A stretch of 64,000 bases of DNA. It comes from CAWATZ01 sp963784995. GTDB taxonomy: Bacteria > Planctomycetota > Planctomycetia > Gemmatales > Gemmataceae. Shown here piece by piece: positions 31,001-39,464 of the stretch. A program made the position numbers and the translations under genes. Below the pieces are notes generated by a model that was not told the origin of the DNA, did no database searches, and saw only the letters and a program-made list of their open reading frames with translations. The stretch lies in assembly GCA_963784995.1 (NCBI GenBank), contig CAWATZ010000023.1, positions 1-64,000 on the forward strand. The letters are read 5' to 3'. Position 1 is the stretch's first letter. Each line of letters opens with the position of its first letter.

Positions 31001-31461
31001 CCGCGCACTGCCAGGTGCAGACGCGCGCTGGCCAGGCGGAGGGCCTCTTCGGCTTGCTTGCGCTCGGCAATCTCCCGCTCCAATTCCTGGGGGGTGCGCA
31101 TGGCCAGGGCCCGGGGCACGATGGGGATAAGGGCAATAACGGTGGCCCAGGAGATGATGGCTGTGAGCAGCATGACGAGTCCGGACAGTCGGTAGGCCGG
31201 CCACCAGAACAGGAGAGCGTCCATCAGGTGCGTGGTGCCGCAGGCCAGGATGAAGGCCCCGAACAGCCAGAAGATTCGGCGAAAGGGCACGTCCCTGCGC
31301 CGCAGAACGAAGAAGCCCAGCACGCAAGGGATGGCCAGGTAAGCCGCCCACACCCCCAGGTCCGAGAGGACGTACAACCAGCCCAGCTCGGGAGACCACA
31401 AGCCGCAGCTCCAGCGCGGCGGGAAACCCGACGTGTCGAACAGGTGGCGGAAAAAGTCCAC
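28041..31461 (-). CDS. Hybrid histidine kinase with ETR1-like ethylene-receptor membrane domain, frameshifted
   Basis: About 1140 residues once one extra base near 30515 is removed. The N-terminal three- or four-helix domain matches ethylene receptors: Asp34, Tyr41, Ile44, Pro45 (SDLGVWAAYLAIP), Cys74 and His78 (CGTTH) have exactly the spacing of ETR1 Asp25, Tyr32, Ile35, Pro36 and the copper ligands Cys65 and His69. Two PAS domains follow, then HisKA (SHEIRTPMNAILGMTELVLD), HATPase, two receiver domains (LLDAMMPDMDG, LLDLHMPELDG) and a C-terminal Hpt (REAAHKLCGLL). A 101-bp repeat sits in frame inside the HATPase. The final output may pass by Hpt to the NtrC-type regulator encoded divergently. 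Confidence 0.85.
29641..29741. repeat. Dispersed 101-bp inverted repeat inserted in a kinase gene
   Basis: Arms 29641-29664 and 29718-29741 are perfect 24-bp inverted copies beginning GAATTCACCACAGAGGACAC. It encodes TTEDTENTERKTERTN and following residues, about 34 extra residues in a HATPase loop; the paralogous kinase at 44374 has a short linker there. CCACAGAGGACACAGAG-type repeats are scattered in many planctomycete and other large genomes. Confidence 0.8.
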
Positions 31462-31545
31462 AAGGCACCTCCTGACGGAAGAGGTCCTCGAACGGGATTC
31501 CTTCGACCGGACAGAAGCCCACCGGCATGAATGCGTTGGTTTACA

Positions 31546-31561
31546 TGCGATTCAAATGCCA
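31546..31561 (-). promoter_or_regulatory. Possible sigma-54 promoter of the ETR1-like kinase
   Basis: Minus strand TGGCATTTGAATCGCA has GG-N10-GC spacing but TCGC in place of TTGC. No GACA-N3-TGTC pair is seen in 31462-31670. Confidence 0.4.
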
Positions 31562-31670
31562 AAGGGAAAAGAAATGTCAGTGAACTGTCCTGGAGCGTCT
31601 AGCCGTTTGCTGTCGCGGTGCTAACAATGACAGCGATCGCCCGGCACAGTCCTGGTGCAATGAGGCGCAC

Positions 31671-33123
31671 GTGGCCTTCCTGTTGCTCATCGATGATGAT
31701 CTGGCTTTGATTCCCAGGCAGGTCCGGCTGGCTTTCCCGGCACCCCTGCACCGGGTCGAGATCGCACGCACCGGCGGAGAAGGACTGGAGATGGTCCGTG
31801 CCGAGCCGCCGGACGCGATCCTCCTTGACCTGCGCTTGCCCGACCAGTCCGGGCTGGAGGTCTACCAGCAGATCCGCCAGATCGACGCGCGGATTCCCGT
31901 CATCTTCATCACCATGACCAAGTCGGCGGACAGTGCCATCGAGGCCATGAAAGAAGGGGCCTACGACTACCTGTTCAAGCCGCTTGACCTGCATCAGTTG
32001 CAGCGCGTGGTCAGCGAAGCCCTGGAGGTGGCCCAGCGGATGCGAACACCGGCCGTGGTCACCGAGACCGCCCCGGACCCCGACGTCGAGGGGGCCATTG
32101 TCGGCGGCTGCCCGGCGATGCGTGAGGTCTACAAGGCCATCGGCCGGGTCGCGGGCCAGGACGTGCCCGTGCTGATCCGGGGCGAGAGCGGCACCGGCAA
32201 GGAGATGGTCGCCCGCGCCATCTACCAGCATGGCCCAAGGGCCAAGGAGCCCTTCCTGGCGCTGAACTGCGCCGCCATTCCCGAGAGCCTCCTGGAAAGC
32301 GAGCTGTTCGGCCACGAGAAAGGGGCGTTCACCGGGGCCGACCGCCGGCGGATCGGCAAGTTCGAGCAGTGCAATGGCGGCACGTTGTTCCTCGATGAGG
32401 TCGGCGACATGCCCTTGAGCCTGCAGCCCAAGATCCTGCGCGTGCTGCAGGAGCAAACCTTCGATCGGGTCGGCGGCAACGAGACGGTCCAGACCAACGT
32501 CCGGGTGATCGCCGCCACCCACCACGATCTGAAAAAGGATGCGGCCGAGGGGCGGTTCCGAGCCGACCTGTATTACCGGCTGGGGGTCTTCACCATTCCC
32601 CTGCCGCCGTTGCGCGAGCGCAGTGACGATCTGTCGATGTTGGTGATGCACTACGTGCGCCGTTTCAGCCGGGAGCTGGGCCGGGAGGTGCGCGAAGTCG
32701 CCAGGGAAACGATGGATCTGCTGCATGGCTACTCCTGGCCGGGCAACGTCCGGGAATTGCAAAGCATCCTCAAACAGGCCCTGCTCAAGGCCAGCGGCAT
32801 CACGCTGCTGCCCCTCTTCCTGCCACGTCTCCTGGGCGGGGTGGGGGCTGTTGCTGGCGCCGAAAGCGCCAGCGGAGGAAGCGGGCCTGGAGACGTTCAC
32901 GGTCCGACTGCGACTGGGTTCCCAAACCCGCGACCTGTACGCGGAAGCGCACCGCCAGCTGGACCGCCTGCTGCTGCCGCGCGTCCTGATTGACGCGGAC
33001 GGGAGCCAGCACCAGGCCGCCCTGCAGCTGGGCATCGCCCGCCAGACCCTGCGCCAGAAACTTCGCGAGCTGGGTTTGCACGGTTCGCCCCCCGCGGGGA
33101 CGGATGAGCCCGAGGTCCATTAG
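31671..33123 (+). CDS. NtrC-type sigma-54 response regulator, frameshifted before the HTH
   Basis: About 484 residues from GTG 31671. The receiver has the phospho-Asp at 53 (LLDLRLPDQSG). The AAA+ domain has GESGTGKE, the sigma-54 contact loop GAFTGA and the VRELQS region. Near 32837-32850, after FLPRLLGG, one base disturbs a G-rich run; the other frame continues with an insert and a Fis-type HTH (HQAALQLGIARQTLRQKL) ending at 33123. Phosphorylation, probably by an island kinase, should trigger binding to enhancer sites and opening of sigma-54 promoters. Confidence 0.88.
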
Positions 33124-33124
33124 C

Positions 33125-33275
33125 GGCCGCTTCCCGTGGTGGGTAGATTTACCCATCCAGTGGGTAAAACGGCTGCCAGGTGAACGTCTGCCCAGACGGA
33201 CCGAGTTCCACTCGAGGCCGCTTCCCATGGTGGCAGGTAGATTTACCCATCCGGTGGGTAACGCGGCTGCCAGGT
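33125..33275 (+). promoter_or_regulatory. Two 57-60-bp direct repeats with TTTACCCA-N5-TGGGTAAA palindromes
   Basis: Copies 33125-33181 and 33216-33275 share GGCCGCTTCCC, a palindrome and CGGCTGCCAGGT. The palindromes lie at 33148-33168 (perfect) and 33242-33262 (one mismatch). They stand 177-306 bp upstream of the sigma-54 promoter at 33439, the usual place for NtrC-type enhancers. This motif differs from the GACA-N3-TGTC sites elsewhere. Confidence 0.65.
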
Positions 33276-33438
33276 CCATCTCGGCCCAGCTTCCCCCGGA
33301 CCTGGTGCAAAAATCTTTTGCGCGACAACTCCTTCTTCTTTTTCGTCGATTTCTGCCCAGAAACCAGGCAAAGAGGGCTTCTGGGCGCTCTTCCGGCCGT
33401 GGCGGCGGCCGCGGAAGAGTTCGCTTTGCTCCTGATCG

Positions 33439-33454
33439 TGGCATGGTCATTGCG
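33439..33454 (+). promoter_or_regulatory. Sigma-54 promoter of the PspF-like activator
   Basis: TGGCATGGTCATTGCG, GG-N10-GC, 51 bp before the start at 33505. Confidence 0.72.
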
Positions 33455-33504
33455 TTATCACTCCCGCACCTTTGTGACAACCCACGCAACCAGGAGCAGG
33501 ACTC

Positions 33505-34530
33505 ATGAACGCAAAGAAGCGTGCAGAGCAGTTCAGCAATGAAGGGGCGGCGTTTCTCGGCATGGTTGGAGAAAGCGCCGCGATGCAGCAAGTCTTTGAG
33601 CAAATTCGGATTGTGGCTTCGACTCACAGCAGGGTCCTGATCACCGGCGAGAGCGGCACCGGCAAGGAACTGGTGTTCCGGGCCCTGCACTGTCTCTCGC
33701 CCCGCCAGGCCGGCCCCTGCGTGGCGCTGAACTGTGCCGCCATCCCCAAGGACCTGGCCGAGAGCGAGCTGTTCGGCCATGCCAGAGGCGCCTTCACGGG
33801 GGCCACCGACAAACGCATCGGCAAGTTCATGGCCGCCCACGGAGGCACGCTGCTGATCGACGAGATTGGGGAGATGGAGCTGCCCATCCAGGGCAAGCTG
33901 CTGCGGGCCCTGGAAACGCGGACCATCTCGCCCGTTGGCTCCAACGAGGAACAGGCCGTGGACGTGCGCGTGGTGGCGGCGACGCACCGCAACCTGCGTT
34001 CCCTGGTCGAGGCCGGCACGTTCCGCGAAGACCTCTTCTACCGGCTGCACGTCGTCCACGTCCACCTGCCGCCTTTGCGGGAACACCGCGAGGACATTCC
34101 ACTGCTGGTCCATGCCTTCCTCCACCAGCTCAATCAAGAACATGGCCGCAACGTGACGAAAGTCTCGCCGGAGGTCATGAACGTCCTGCAGAGTTACCCC
34201 TGGCCGGGGAACGTTCGTCAGCTGCACAACGTTCTGGAGGGGATCGTGGTCCTGTCGCGCAAGGACACGATCGAGGAGAGCGACCTGCCCCTGCCCCTCC
34301 AGGACGCTCCGTCTCCGGACGCGGCTCCCCGTTACCGCCCCGGGACCACCCTGGCCGATCTGGAGCGTGAGGCCATCCAGCAATGCCTGTTCCAGACAGG
34401 CGGCAACCGGCAACGAACCGCCGGGCTGCTGGGAATCAGCACCCGCACCTTGTTACGCAAGGTCCAGGAGTACAGCCTGGAGGATCCGCGGCGCTCGGCC
34501 GGCTCCGCCCTCACAACCGCTGCCTCCTGA
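33505..34530 (+). CDS. PspF-like sigma-54 activator without receiver domain
   Basis: 341 residues. The AAA+ domain starts almost at once (MVGESAAMQQVFEQIR) with Walker A GESGTGKE, GAFTGA loop and arginine region. The C-terminus is a Fis HTH (RQRTAGLLGISTRTLLRK). No receiver, PAS or GAF domain is present, so activity must be set by its level or by a partner protein, as for PspF. Being transcribed from a sigma-54 promoter itself, it may be the second step of a cascade driven by the 31671 regulator and act on the GACA-N3-TGTC sites. Confidence 0.9.
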   Translation: MNAKKRAEQFSNEGAAFLGMVGESAAMQQVFEQIRIVASTHSRVLITGESGTGKELVFRALHCLSPRQAGPCVALNCAAIPKDLAESELFGHARGAFTGATDKRIGKFMAAHGGTLLIDEIGEMELPIQGKLLRALETRTISPVGSNEEQAVDVRVVAATHRNLRSLVEAGTFREDLFYRLHVVHVHLPPLREHREDIPLLVHAFLHQLNQEHGRNVTKVSPEVMNVLQSYPWPGNVRQLHNVLEGIVVLSRKDTIEESDLPLPLQDAPSPDAAPRYRPGTTLADLEREAIQQCLFQTGGNRQRTAGLLGISTRTLLRKVQEYSLEDPRRSAGSALTTAAS

Positions 34531-34542
34531 GAGCAAGCGCTG

Positions 34543-35075
34543 GTGTCCACGGCAAAGGAGATCAGGCAACGATGCAAGACACGCTCCCCGCGGTTGACGA
34601 CACGGTGCCCGCGATCTGTCCGGCGTCAGGAGCCAGCCGCGGCCGTGCCCTACACGCAGATTCACACGCTGCTGCGCCGCATCCTGGAGAACGTCCAGGA
34701 CGTGGTCGCCACGCTGTTGCTGTTGCTGCTTCTCTGCCTCTCCGGGCAGGCGCTCTGGCAACTGGCCCGGCTGGCCTTTCTCGAACCAGACAGCACGGCT
34801 CAACTGCTGTCCGAGATCGTCTACGTGCTGATTCTGATGGAAGTCTACCGGCTGCTGATCTTTTACCTCCGCGAACATCGGATCTCGGTGGCCCTGGCGG
34901 TCGAGGTCGCCCTGGTCAGCACCTTGCGGGAGGTGATGATCAAGGGGCGCACGAATTTGAATGGCAGCGCCAGCTGGCGCTGAGCCTGCTGCTGGTCGTT
35001 CTGGGCGGACTGCTGGCCGCGGAACGCTGGATGGGCCGCTGGCGGAACGAGGTGTCCGAAAGCGACGCCCGGTGA
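34543..35075 (+). CDS. PsiE-family membrane protein, frameshifted
   Basis: About 175 residues with four membrane segments. TLLRRILENVQDVVATLLLL, ILMEVYRLLIFYLREHRI and EVALVSTLREVMIKG are PsiE hallmarks. Around 34946 a G run is one base short; the other frame restores HEFEWQRQLALSLLLVVLGG and ends at 35075. The start is uncertain (GTG 34543, or ATG 34572 in another frame). PsiE proteins are phosphate-starvation inducible in E. coli, and a PsiE-like gene is also part of the Proteobacterial stress-tolerance island. Confidence 0.75.
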
Positions 35076-35077
35076 AA

Positions 35078-35148
35078 CAACCCCTCCCCACCTGGGCCGG
35101 CCTTCAGGCCGGCCTGAGGGTGGAAGCCGCCTAAGCGAGGAGGGGTTG
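35078..35148. terminator. Nested hairpins between convergent psiE and BON genes
   Basis: Outer stem CAACCCCTCC (35078-35087) pairs with 35139-35148. An inner GGCCGGCC-TTCA-GGCCGGCC stem lies at 35095-35114. Likely bidirectional termination. Confidence 0.55.
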
Positions 35149-35157
35149 CTTGGCTGC

Positions 35158-35827
35158 TCACCACGGCGAAACGGTAATGAGGTTCTCGACCGTGTGGACT
35201 CCCGGAGCGGACCAGGCCTCGCGTGCTGCCTCTTCTTTTTCGGCGTAGGACCGCACGGTGCCGCGCAGTGTGATCTTGCCGCCATCCACCTCGACCGTGA
35301 CCCGGCTGGCGTCCAGGGCGGCGCTGCGCTTGAATGCCTCCTCAATCTTGGATTTCAGCTCGCTCGGCGAGACGCCGAGGCTTGACCGTGATCAGGTTGC
35401 TCACTCCCAGGACCCCGGACAGGTAACGGACCGAGCTTTCGGCGGCACTCTTCTGGAACTGCCACTCGACCTCGCCTTCAAGCGTGACCCAGCCCTTGTT
35501 GACCGTGACCTTGATCTTGTCGGCGGGCACCGAGACGTTGTCCTTGAGAGCGTTGACACATGCCAGGGCGATGTCCTCATCCGTGCGCTGGCTGCTGCCG
35601 GGCAGCTTGACGTCCAGCTCATTGGCGATGGCCCGGACGCCGTACACGCGCTTGGCCGTCTTCTCGGCCGCGTACTTCTCCGCGTAGGACGTGACGTGAC
35701 CGGTAAGGGTCACGACGCCGTTCTTGACCGCAACGCCGACGTGGGCCGCGTTCACGCTCGGCTCCCACTTTAGCTCGTCCAGGACGGCACGCTGCAGCTC
35801 GGTGTCCGTCAGAGTAGCTGTCATCAT
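35158..35827 (-). CDS. Three-BON-domain protein (OsmY-like), frameshifted
   Basis: About 222 residues when a one-base slip near 35383 is corrected: after SNLITVKP the other frame continues GVSPSELKSKIEEAFKRSAA and ends ENLITVSPW at 35158. Three BON domains (VGVAVKNGVVTLTGHV, IKVTVNKGWVTLEGEV, VTVEVDGGKITLRGTV) give the same length and plan as the paralogue at 36135. No signal peptide is seen, so it is probably cytoplasmic, unlike OsmY. BON domains bind membranes or other envelope components. Confidence 0.82.
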
Positions 35828-35879
35828 TGTTGGTTCCTCCTAAGCTTGGAATTGGACCTAACTGCTTGACCCAACCTTT

Positions 35880-35895
35880 GGCAAATGGAATGCCA
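35880..35895 (-). promoter_or_regulatory. Sigma-54 promoter of the first BON gene
   Basis: Minus strand TGGCATTCCATTTGCC, GG-N10-GC, 53 bp before the start. Confidence 0.68.
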
Positions 35896-36020
35896 GATGG
35901 GGCCAGGCTGGCAGTGACGTTCAGTTGGAACGATGAAACACTTTGCTTCCCAAGGGCTTGCGGAACAGCGCAAAATGCCGGTGGCCAGAAAACGTTTCTG
36001 CGGAGAACCTCGTTGGTTGG

Positions 36021-36060
36021 GACAAACTGTCGTTCGTGAATCGACTGTTGACACTTTGTC
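36021..36060. promoter_or_regulatory. Paired operator upstream of the first BON gene
   Basis: GACA-AAC-TGTC (36021-36031) and GACA-CTT-TGTC (36050-36060), 29 bp apart. Both are perfect in the GACA/TGTC halves. They lie about 125-180 bp from the promoter. Confidence 0.7.
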
Positions 36061-36134
36061 CGATGGAGTACCTGGCCACCAGGCCCACGCCTCCGAAACG
36101 CAACAACATTGGCTGCGAGAGGTTCTGAGAATGT

Positions 36135-36800
36135 TCAGGGCTCCACGACGATCAGGTTCTCCACCTGAGACACCCCCGGCGCTGACCAGGCTATCCGCTC
36201 CGCTTCCTCACGCTCGGCCAGCGAGCGAACTCTGCCGACCAGGATAACCTTGTCGCCATCCGCCTCGACCTTGATCCCCCTGGCGTCCAGCTCGGCACTG
36301 CGCGTGAAGGCGTCGGTGATCCGGTTCTGGACCTCGATGGGAGTGATTCGGGGCTGGATGCGGATGTAATTGTTCACGCCCATGACCCCTTTGAGCCGGC
36401 GGACGGCTTTCTCGGCGGCGTTCCTCTGGAACTGCCATTTCACCTCGCCTTCAAGCGTGATCCAACCCTGCCTGACGGTGATCTTGATCTGGTCGGCCGG
36501 CACGAACAGGTTCCACTTGAGGGCATTGACGGCCGCCAGGGCGATGTCCTCGTCGCTGCGTTTGTTGCTATCCGGCAGCTTGATCTCCAGCTCGTTGGCC
36601 ACGCCCCGAACTCCCGGGACACGCTTGGCGGCCCGCTCGGCCTGCAACTTCTCCAGATAGGACTCAACGTGGCCACTGAGAGTGACGACGCCGTTCTTGA
36701 CTGAAACGCCGATGTGGCTCGCGTCCACGCTCGGCTCCCACACCAACTCGGCCAGGACCGCGCGTTGCAGTCCCGTGTCCGTCGCCGTGATGGTCGTCAT
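36135..36800 (-). CDS. Three-BON-domain protein (OsmY-like)
   Basis: 221 residues with three BON domains (IGVSVKNGVVTLSGHV, IKITVRQGWITLEGEV, IKVEADGDKVILVGRV), ending ENLIVVEP. It is a close paralogue of the 35158 gene and intact. It lies 73 bp downstream of the DksA-like gene on the same strand and is probably read from the same sigma-54 promoter. Confidence 0.87.
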   Translation of the reverse strand: MTTITATDTGLQRAVLAELVWEPSVDASHIGVSVKNGVVTLSGHVESYLEKLQAERAAKRVPGVRGVANELEIKLPDSNKRSDEDIALAAVNALKWNLFVPADQIKITVRQGWITLEGEVKWQFQRNAAEKAVRRLKGVMGVNNYIRIQPRITPIEVQNRITDAFTRSAELDARGIKVEADGDKVILVGRVRSLAEREEAERIAWSAPGVSQVENLIVVEP

Positions 36801-36873
36801 CGTTCGCTCCTCCGTTACTTCGGAATTGGTTCAATGCCCCTTCGAGCAGAGGATGGCAGATCGTCCGGGAAGC

Positions 36874-37254
36874 TCACTGCAGGGCCTGCTCCTGGAGGAT
36901 TCGCGCACACCGGAGACAGTAGCGGGCATACGGCAGGATTTGCAGGCGCTTGCGGGAGATTGCTTGCCCGCAGCTCTCACAACGGCCAAACGTCCCTTGC
37001 TCGATGCGGAGCAGAGCGTCGTTGACCTCATTCAGCAGCTGGACTTCGTTCTCCAGCAGCCCCACTGCGACTTCTTCCTCGTAGTTCTCGTTGCCCAGGT
37101 CCGACGGATGGACCGGCACGTCGGACAGACCGCCACTGGCTTCGCCCCCGACGGGCCGCAGGGCCTCCTGTTCCAGCACCGTCAGCTCGCCGCCTAGCCG
37201 TTTCTTCAAAGCCAGTAACTGCCGACGATAGGATTCGATCTCCGCTTGAGTCAT
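36874..37254 (-). CDS. DksA/TraR-family zinc-finger protein
   Basis: 126 residues. The C-terminal zinc finger is CESCGQAI...CLRCA, preceded by GTFGRCE, and the N-terminal half is a coiled coil. DksA-type proteins enter the RNA polymerase secondary channel and, with ppGpp, reset transcription; the acidic tip residues typical of full DksA are not clear, so it may be a shorter TraR/YbiI-like member. Divergent from the Hsp20 operon. Confidence 0.83.
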   Translation of the reverse strand: MTQAEIESYRRQLLALKKRLGGELTVLEQEALRPVGGEASGGLSDVPVHPSDLGNENYEEEVAVGLLENEVQLLNEVNDALLRIEQGTFGRCESCGQAISRKRLQILPYARYCLRCARILQEQALQ

Positions 37255-37318
37255 GGGTTCTTCTCCTCACCTCCCGAAATGAAGCCGGGACTGAGTGCCG
37301 TGCCGCTGCCGCCTTCCT

Positions 37319-37334
37319 TGCAGGGCACGTGCCA
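37319..37334 (-). promoter_or_regulatory. Sigma-54 promoter of the DksA-like/BON operon
   Basis: Minus strand TGGCACGTGCCCTGCA, GG-N10-GC with CTGC for TTGC, 65 bp before the start. Confidence 0.62.
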
Positions 37335-37403
37335 ATCCACCATTGTGCGTATTCTTGCGGCTCGGAATCGAAGCCGCGCCTTTCGACGTGGCTCCCTGAT
37401 CGG

Positions 37404-37443
37404 GACAAACTGTCGCTCCTCGGCGCCAAGCAGCCATTCTGTC
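37404..37443. promoter_or_regulatory. Paired operator between DksA-like and Hsp20 operons
   Basis: GACA-AAC-TGTC (37404-37414) and the half-conserved GCCA-TTC-TGTC (37433-37443), 29 bp apart, between divergent sigma-54 promoters. Confidence 0.62.
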
Positions 37444-37546
37444 CGAAGCATTCCAGCGGACCCCCTGTTCTGTCTCCAATCAGAAGGCGTTATCGCCAAA
37501 GGGGTTATTTCCTGGAACGCCCGCTTTTTCTTTCCACCGACTCGAT

Positions 37547-37562
37547 CGGCACGCGAGTTGAA
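37547..37562 (+). promoter_or_regulatory. Sigma-54-like promoter of the first Hsp20 operon
   Basis: CGGCACGCGAGTTGAA has a strong -24 element and TTG, but the -12 GC is GA. It is weaker than the others but correctly placed 86 bp before the gene. Confidence 0.5.
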
Positions 37563-37647
37563 AAGAAAGGGGGAAGGACTGAGGCTGGGTGGTGAGCCGG
37601 TTGGTCCACGTACGAACGTTCCGACAGATTGTAAAGGAGGTACGGCA

Positions 37648-38217
37648 ATGGCACAGGTTCCGACGACTCAACGAAGCAATGGCGGTCACGCCGTCGCCCG
37701 GCGGGAACATCCCCTGGAGCGGTTGCAGCGGGACTTTGACACCCTCTTTGGCCGGCTCTGGGGCGGTTTCATGACTCCGTTCCAGCAGGAGGCCGAAACC
37801 TTGCGGGTCTGGGACTTTGACATTCAGGAAAACGACAAGGAGATCGTCGTGCGCGCGGAGCTGCCTGGCTTCGAGGAGAAGGAAATTGACGTCCAGCTCA
37901 ACAAGGACGTCCTGACCATCAAGGCCGAGAAGGTGCAGAAGGGCGAGCAGGAACGCGAATACCGGAGCTTCTACCGCAGTGTCACCCTGCCGTCCGGCAT
38001 CAATCCGGAAAAGGCCCAGGCGACCTACCGCAATGGCGTTCTGGAGCTGCACGTGCCACGGGACGAGGAAGCAAGGCCCAAACGGATCCAGGTGCAGGGC
38101 GATCAGGGCGCGACGGGCCAGCACCAAGCGATGCCGAAGCAGGTTGCCACGAGCGCTTCCCAGGGAGGCAATCCGGGGCAGAGCGGCAAGCAACCGGCCG
38201 GGCCTGCCAGGAAGTAA
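37648..38217 (+). CDS. Small heat-shock protein, Hsp20 family (copy 1)
   Basis: 189 residues from ATG 37648, preceded by AAAGGAGG. The alpha-crystallin domain at about 55-145 (ENDKEIVVRAELPGFEEKEI, YRNGVLELHVPR) is typical. The Gln/Gly-rich C-terminal tail (about 40 residues) is long and disordered. It holds unfolded clients for DnaK/ClpB. First gene of a seven-gene run of redox and membrane-stress genes. Confidence 0.93.
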   Translation: MAQVPTTQRSNGGHAVARREHPLERLQRDFDTLFGRLWGGFMTPFQQEAETLRVWDFDIQENDKEIVVRAELPGFEEKEIDVQLNKDVLTIKAEKVQKGEQEREYRSFYRSVTLPSGINPEKAQATYRNGVLELHVPRDEEARPKRIQVQGDQGATGQHQAMPKQVATSASQGGNPGQSGKQPAGPARK

Positions 38218-38232
38218 CCAAGGAGGTCCGTC

Positions 38233-38805
38233 ATGGAATTCAACCTGTCCCGCTACTGGTGGGTCCTGGCCCTCCGGGGTGTGATCGCCATTCTCTTTGG
38301 CATCCTGGTCTTCCTCTGGCCGCAACTGGCCTGGATCGTGGCTGTGGCTTCCTTCGGCGCCTTCGCCCTCGTCGATGGGATTTTCGCCATCGTCGCCGCG
38401 GTTTCAGGCCATCACCCGGGCCGGCCCTGGTGGTCCTTGCTGTTCGAGGGGCTCTTCGGAATCTCGGCGGGGGTAATCACCTTTGTCTGGCCTGGCATCA
38501 CCGAGCTGGCCCTGCTCTGGGTGATTGCCTACTGGGCGGTGGCCACCGGGATCTTTGAGATCATCGCCGCCATCCAGCTGCGGGAGGTCATCGAGGGCGA
38601 GTGGCTGCTGGCACTCAGCGGCGTCCTTTCGGTGGTGTTCGGCCTGCTCCTGGTGATCCTGCCCGGTCCAGGCGCTCTCGCGCTGGCCTGGCTGATCGGG
38701 GCCTACGCGCTGGCCTTCGGGGTGCTGCTGCTGGTGCTGGCGTTTCGGCTGCGCGAGCTCGCTGGACGTACGCGGGTGGGGCCAAGGAGTGTTGCGATGC
38801 CGTGA
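38233..38805 (+). CDS. HdeD-family membrane protein
   Basis: 190 residues with six membrane segments in three hairpins, the HdeD/DUF308 layout (WWVLALRGVIAILFGILVF, GVLSVVFGLLLVILPGPGAL). HdeD proteins contribute to acid or envelope stress resistance by an unknown mechanism and are a standard gene of the Proteobacterial heat-resistance island. It begins 15 bp after the Hsp20 stop, with AAGGAGG. Confidence 0.9.
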   Translation: MEFNLSRYWWVLALRGVIAILFGILVFLWPQLAWIVAVASFGAFALVDGIFAIVAAVSGHHPGRPWWSLLFEGLFGISAGVITFVWPGITELALLWVIAYWAVATGIFEIIAAIQLREVIEGEWLLALSGVLSVVFGLLLVILPGPGALALAWLIGAYALAFGVLLLVLAFRLRELAGRTRVGPRSVAMP

Positions 38806-38902
38806 TCCCGGGGAAGAACAAGTCCCCAGGAGTGTGATCTTGTTGCGGCCAGGCTTTCTCACGCCTGGTCGCATCCCGCTTCTTCAGAAGGAGGATTGTC
38901 CG

Positions 38903-39091
38903 ATGATTGTGCCGTTCATGGACAGCATTGCCGGAACTGCGGTGTACGTTAACCCCGAATACGTGGTGACCCTGCGCCCCGACCCCGAGGGCCCTGAGCG
39001 GCGCAGCATCGTCAAGCTCAGCGATGGGGAGTCCATCCGTGTCAACGGCGAACACCACGAAGTGGCCGGCAAGCTCGCCCGACCGGTGTAA
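38903..39091 (+). CDS. Small protein (62 aa), FlbD-like pattern
   Basis: ATG 38903 follows AAGGAGGA. The pattern hydrophobic start, YVNPEYVVTLRP and IVKLSDGESIRVNGEHHEVA resembles the small beta-rich FlbD family, but no flagellar genes are present. The function in the stress operon is unknown. Confidence 0.6.
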   Translation: MIVPFMDSIAGTAVYVNPEYVVTLRPDPEGPERRSIVKLSDGESIRVNGEHHEVAGKLARPV

Positions 39092-39142
39092 GTTGGCCCG
39101 GCAGAAAGAGGCAGGCGAGGGTTCTTTTCTGGGAGGTCTGCA

Positions 39143-39430
39143 ATGTACTGTCCCCACGTGGCCGAAATCACCCCGGTTCCAGCCCGCACCCCTCAAGGGT
39201 GTGAAGAGTGCCTGAGAACGGGCCTGCGCTGGGTCCATCTGCGTCTCTGCTTGACCTGCGGCCACGTCGGCTGTTGTGACAGCTCGCCGGGCCGGCATGC
39301 CACCAAACACGCCCACCACGCCGGCCATCCGGTGGTTGCTTCCTACGAGCCGGGGGAGCGCTGGATGTGGTGCTACGTCGATGAGATCGAAATGGAAGTG
39401 CCGGAGGAACTCGAGCCTTACTTGCGGTAA
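39143..39430 (+). CDS. UBP-type zinc-finger protein
   Basis: 95 residues. The Cys/His pattern CEECLRTGLRWVHLRLC, then CGHVGCCDSSPGRHATKHA and HHAGHPVVASYEPGERWMWC, is the ZnF-UBP fold that in eukaryotes binds the C-terminus of ubiquitin. Bacteria lack ubiquitin, so it may instead bind C-terminal diglycine-like tags or aggregate ends. It comes directly before the thioredoxin gene. Confidence 0.85.
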   Translation: MYCPHVAEITPVPARTPQGCEECLRTGLRWVHLRLCLTCGHVGCCDSSPGRHATKHAHHAGHPVVASYEPGERWMWCYVDEIEMEVPEELEPYLR

Positions 39431-39464
39431 CCGGCCCACCTACCCTGGTCGAACTGAGGTATCC

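Noticed and set aside
31571..31592. TGTCAGTGAACTGTCC as another operator copy
   Set aside because: The TGTC halves are in direct, not inverted, order with the wrong spacing.
33125..33275. CRISPR array from the two long direct repeats
   Set aside because: Only two units, 57-60 bp long, with internal palindromes and no cas genes; better explained as enhancer repeats.
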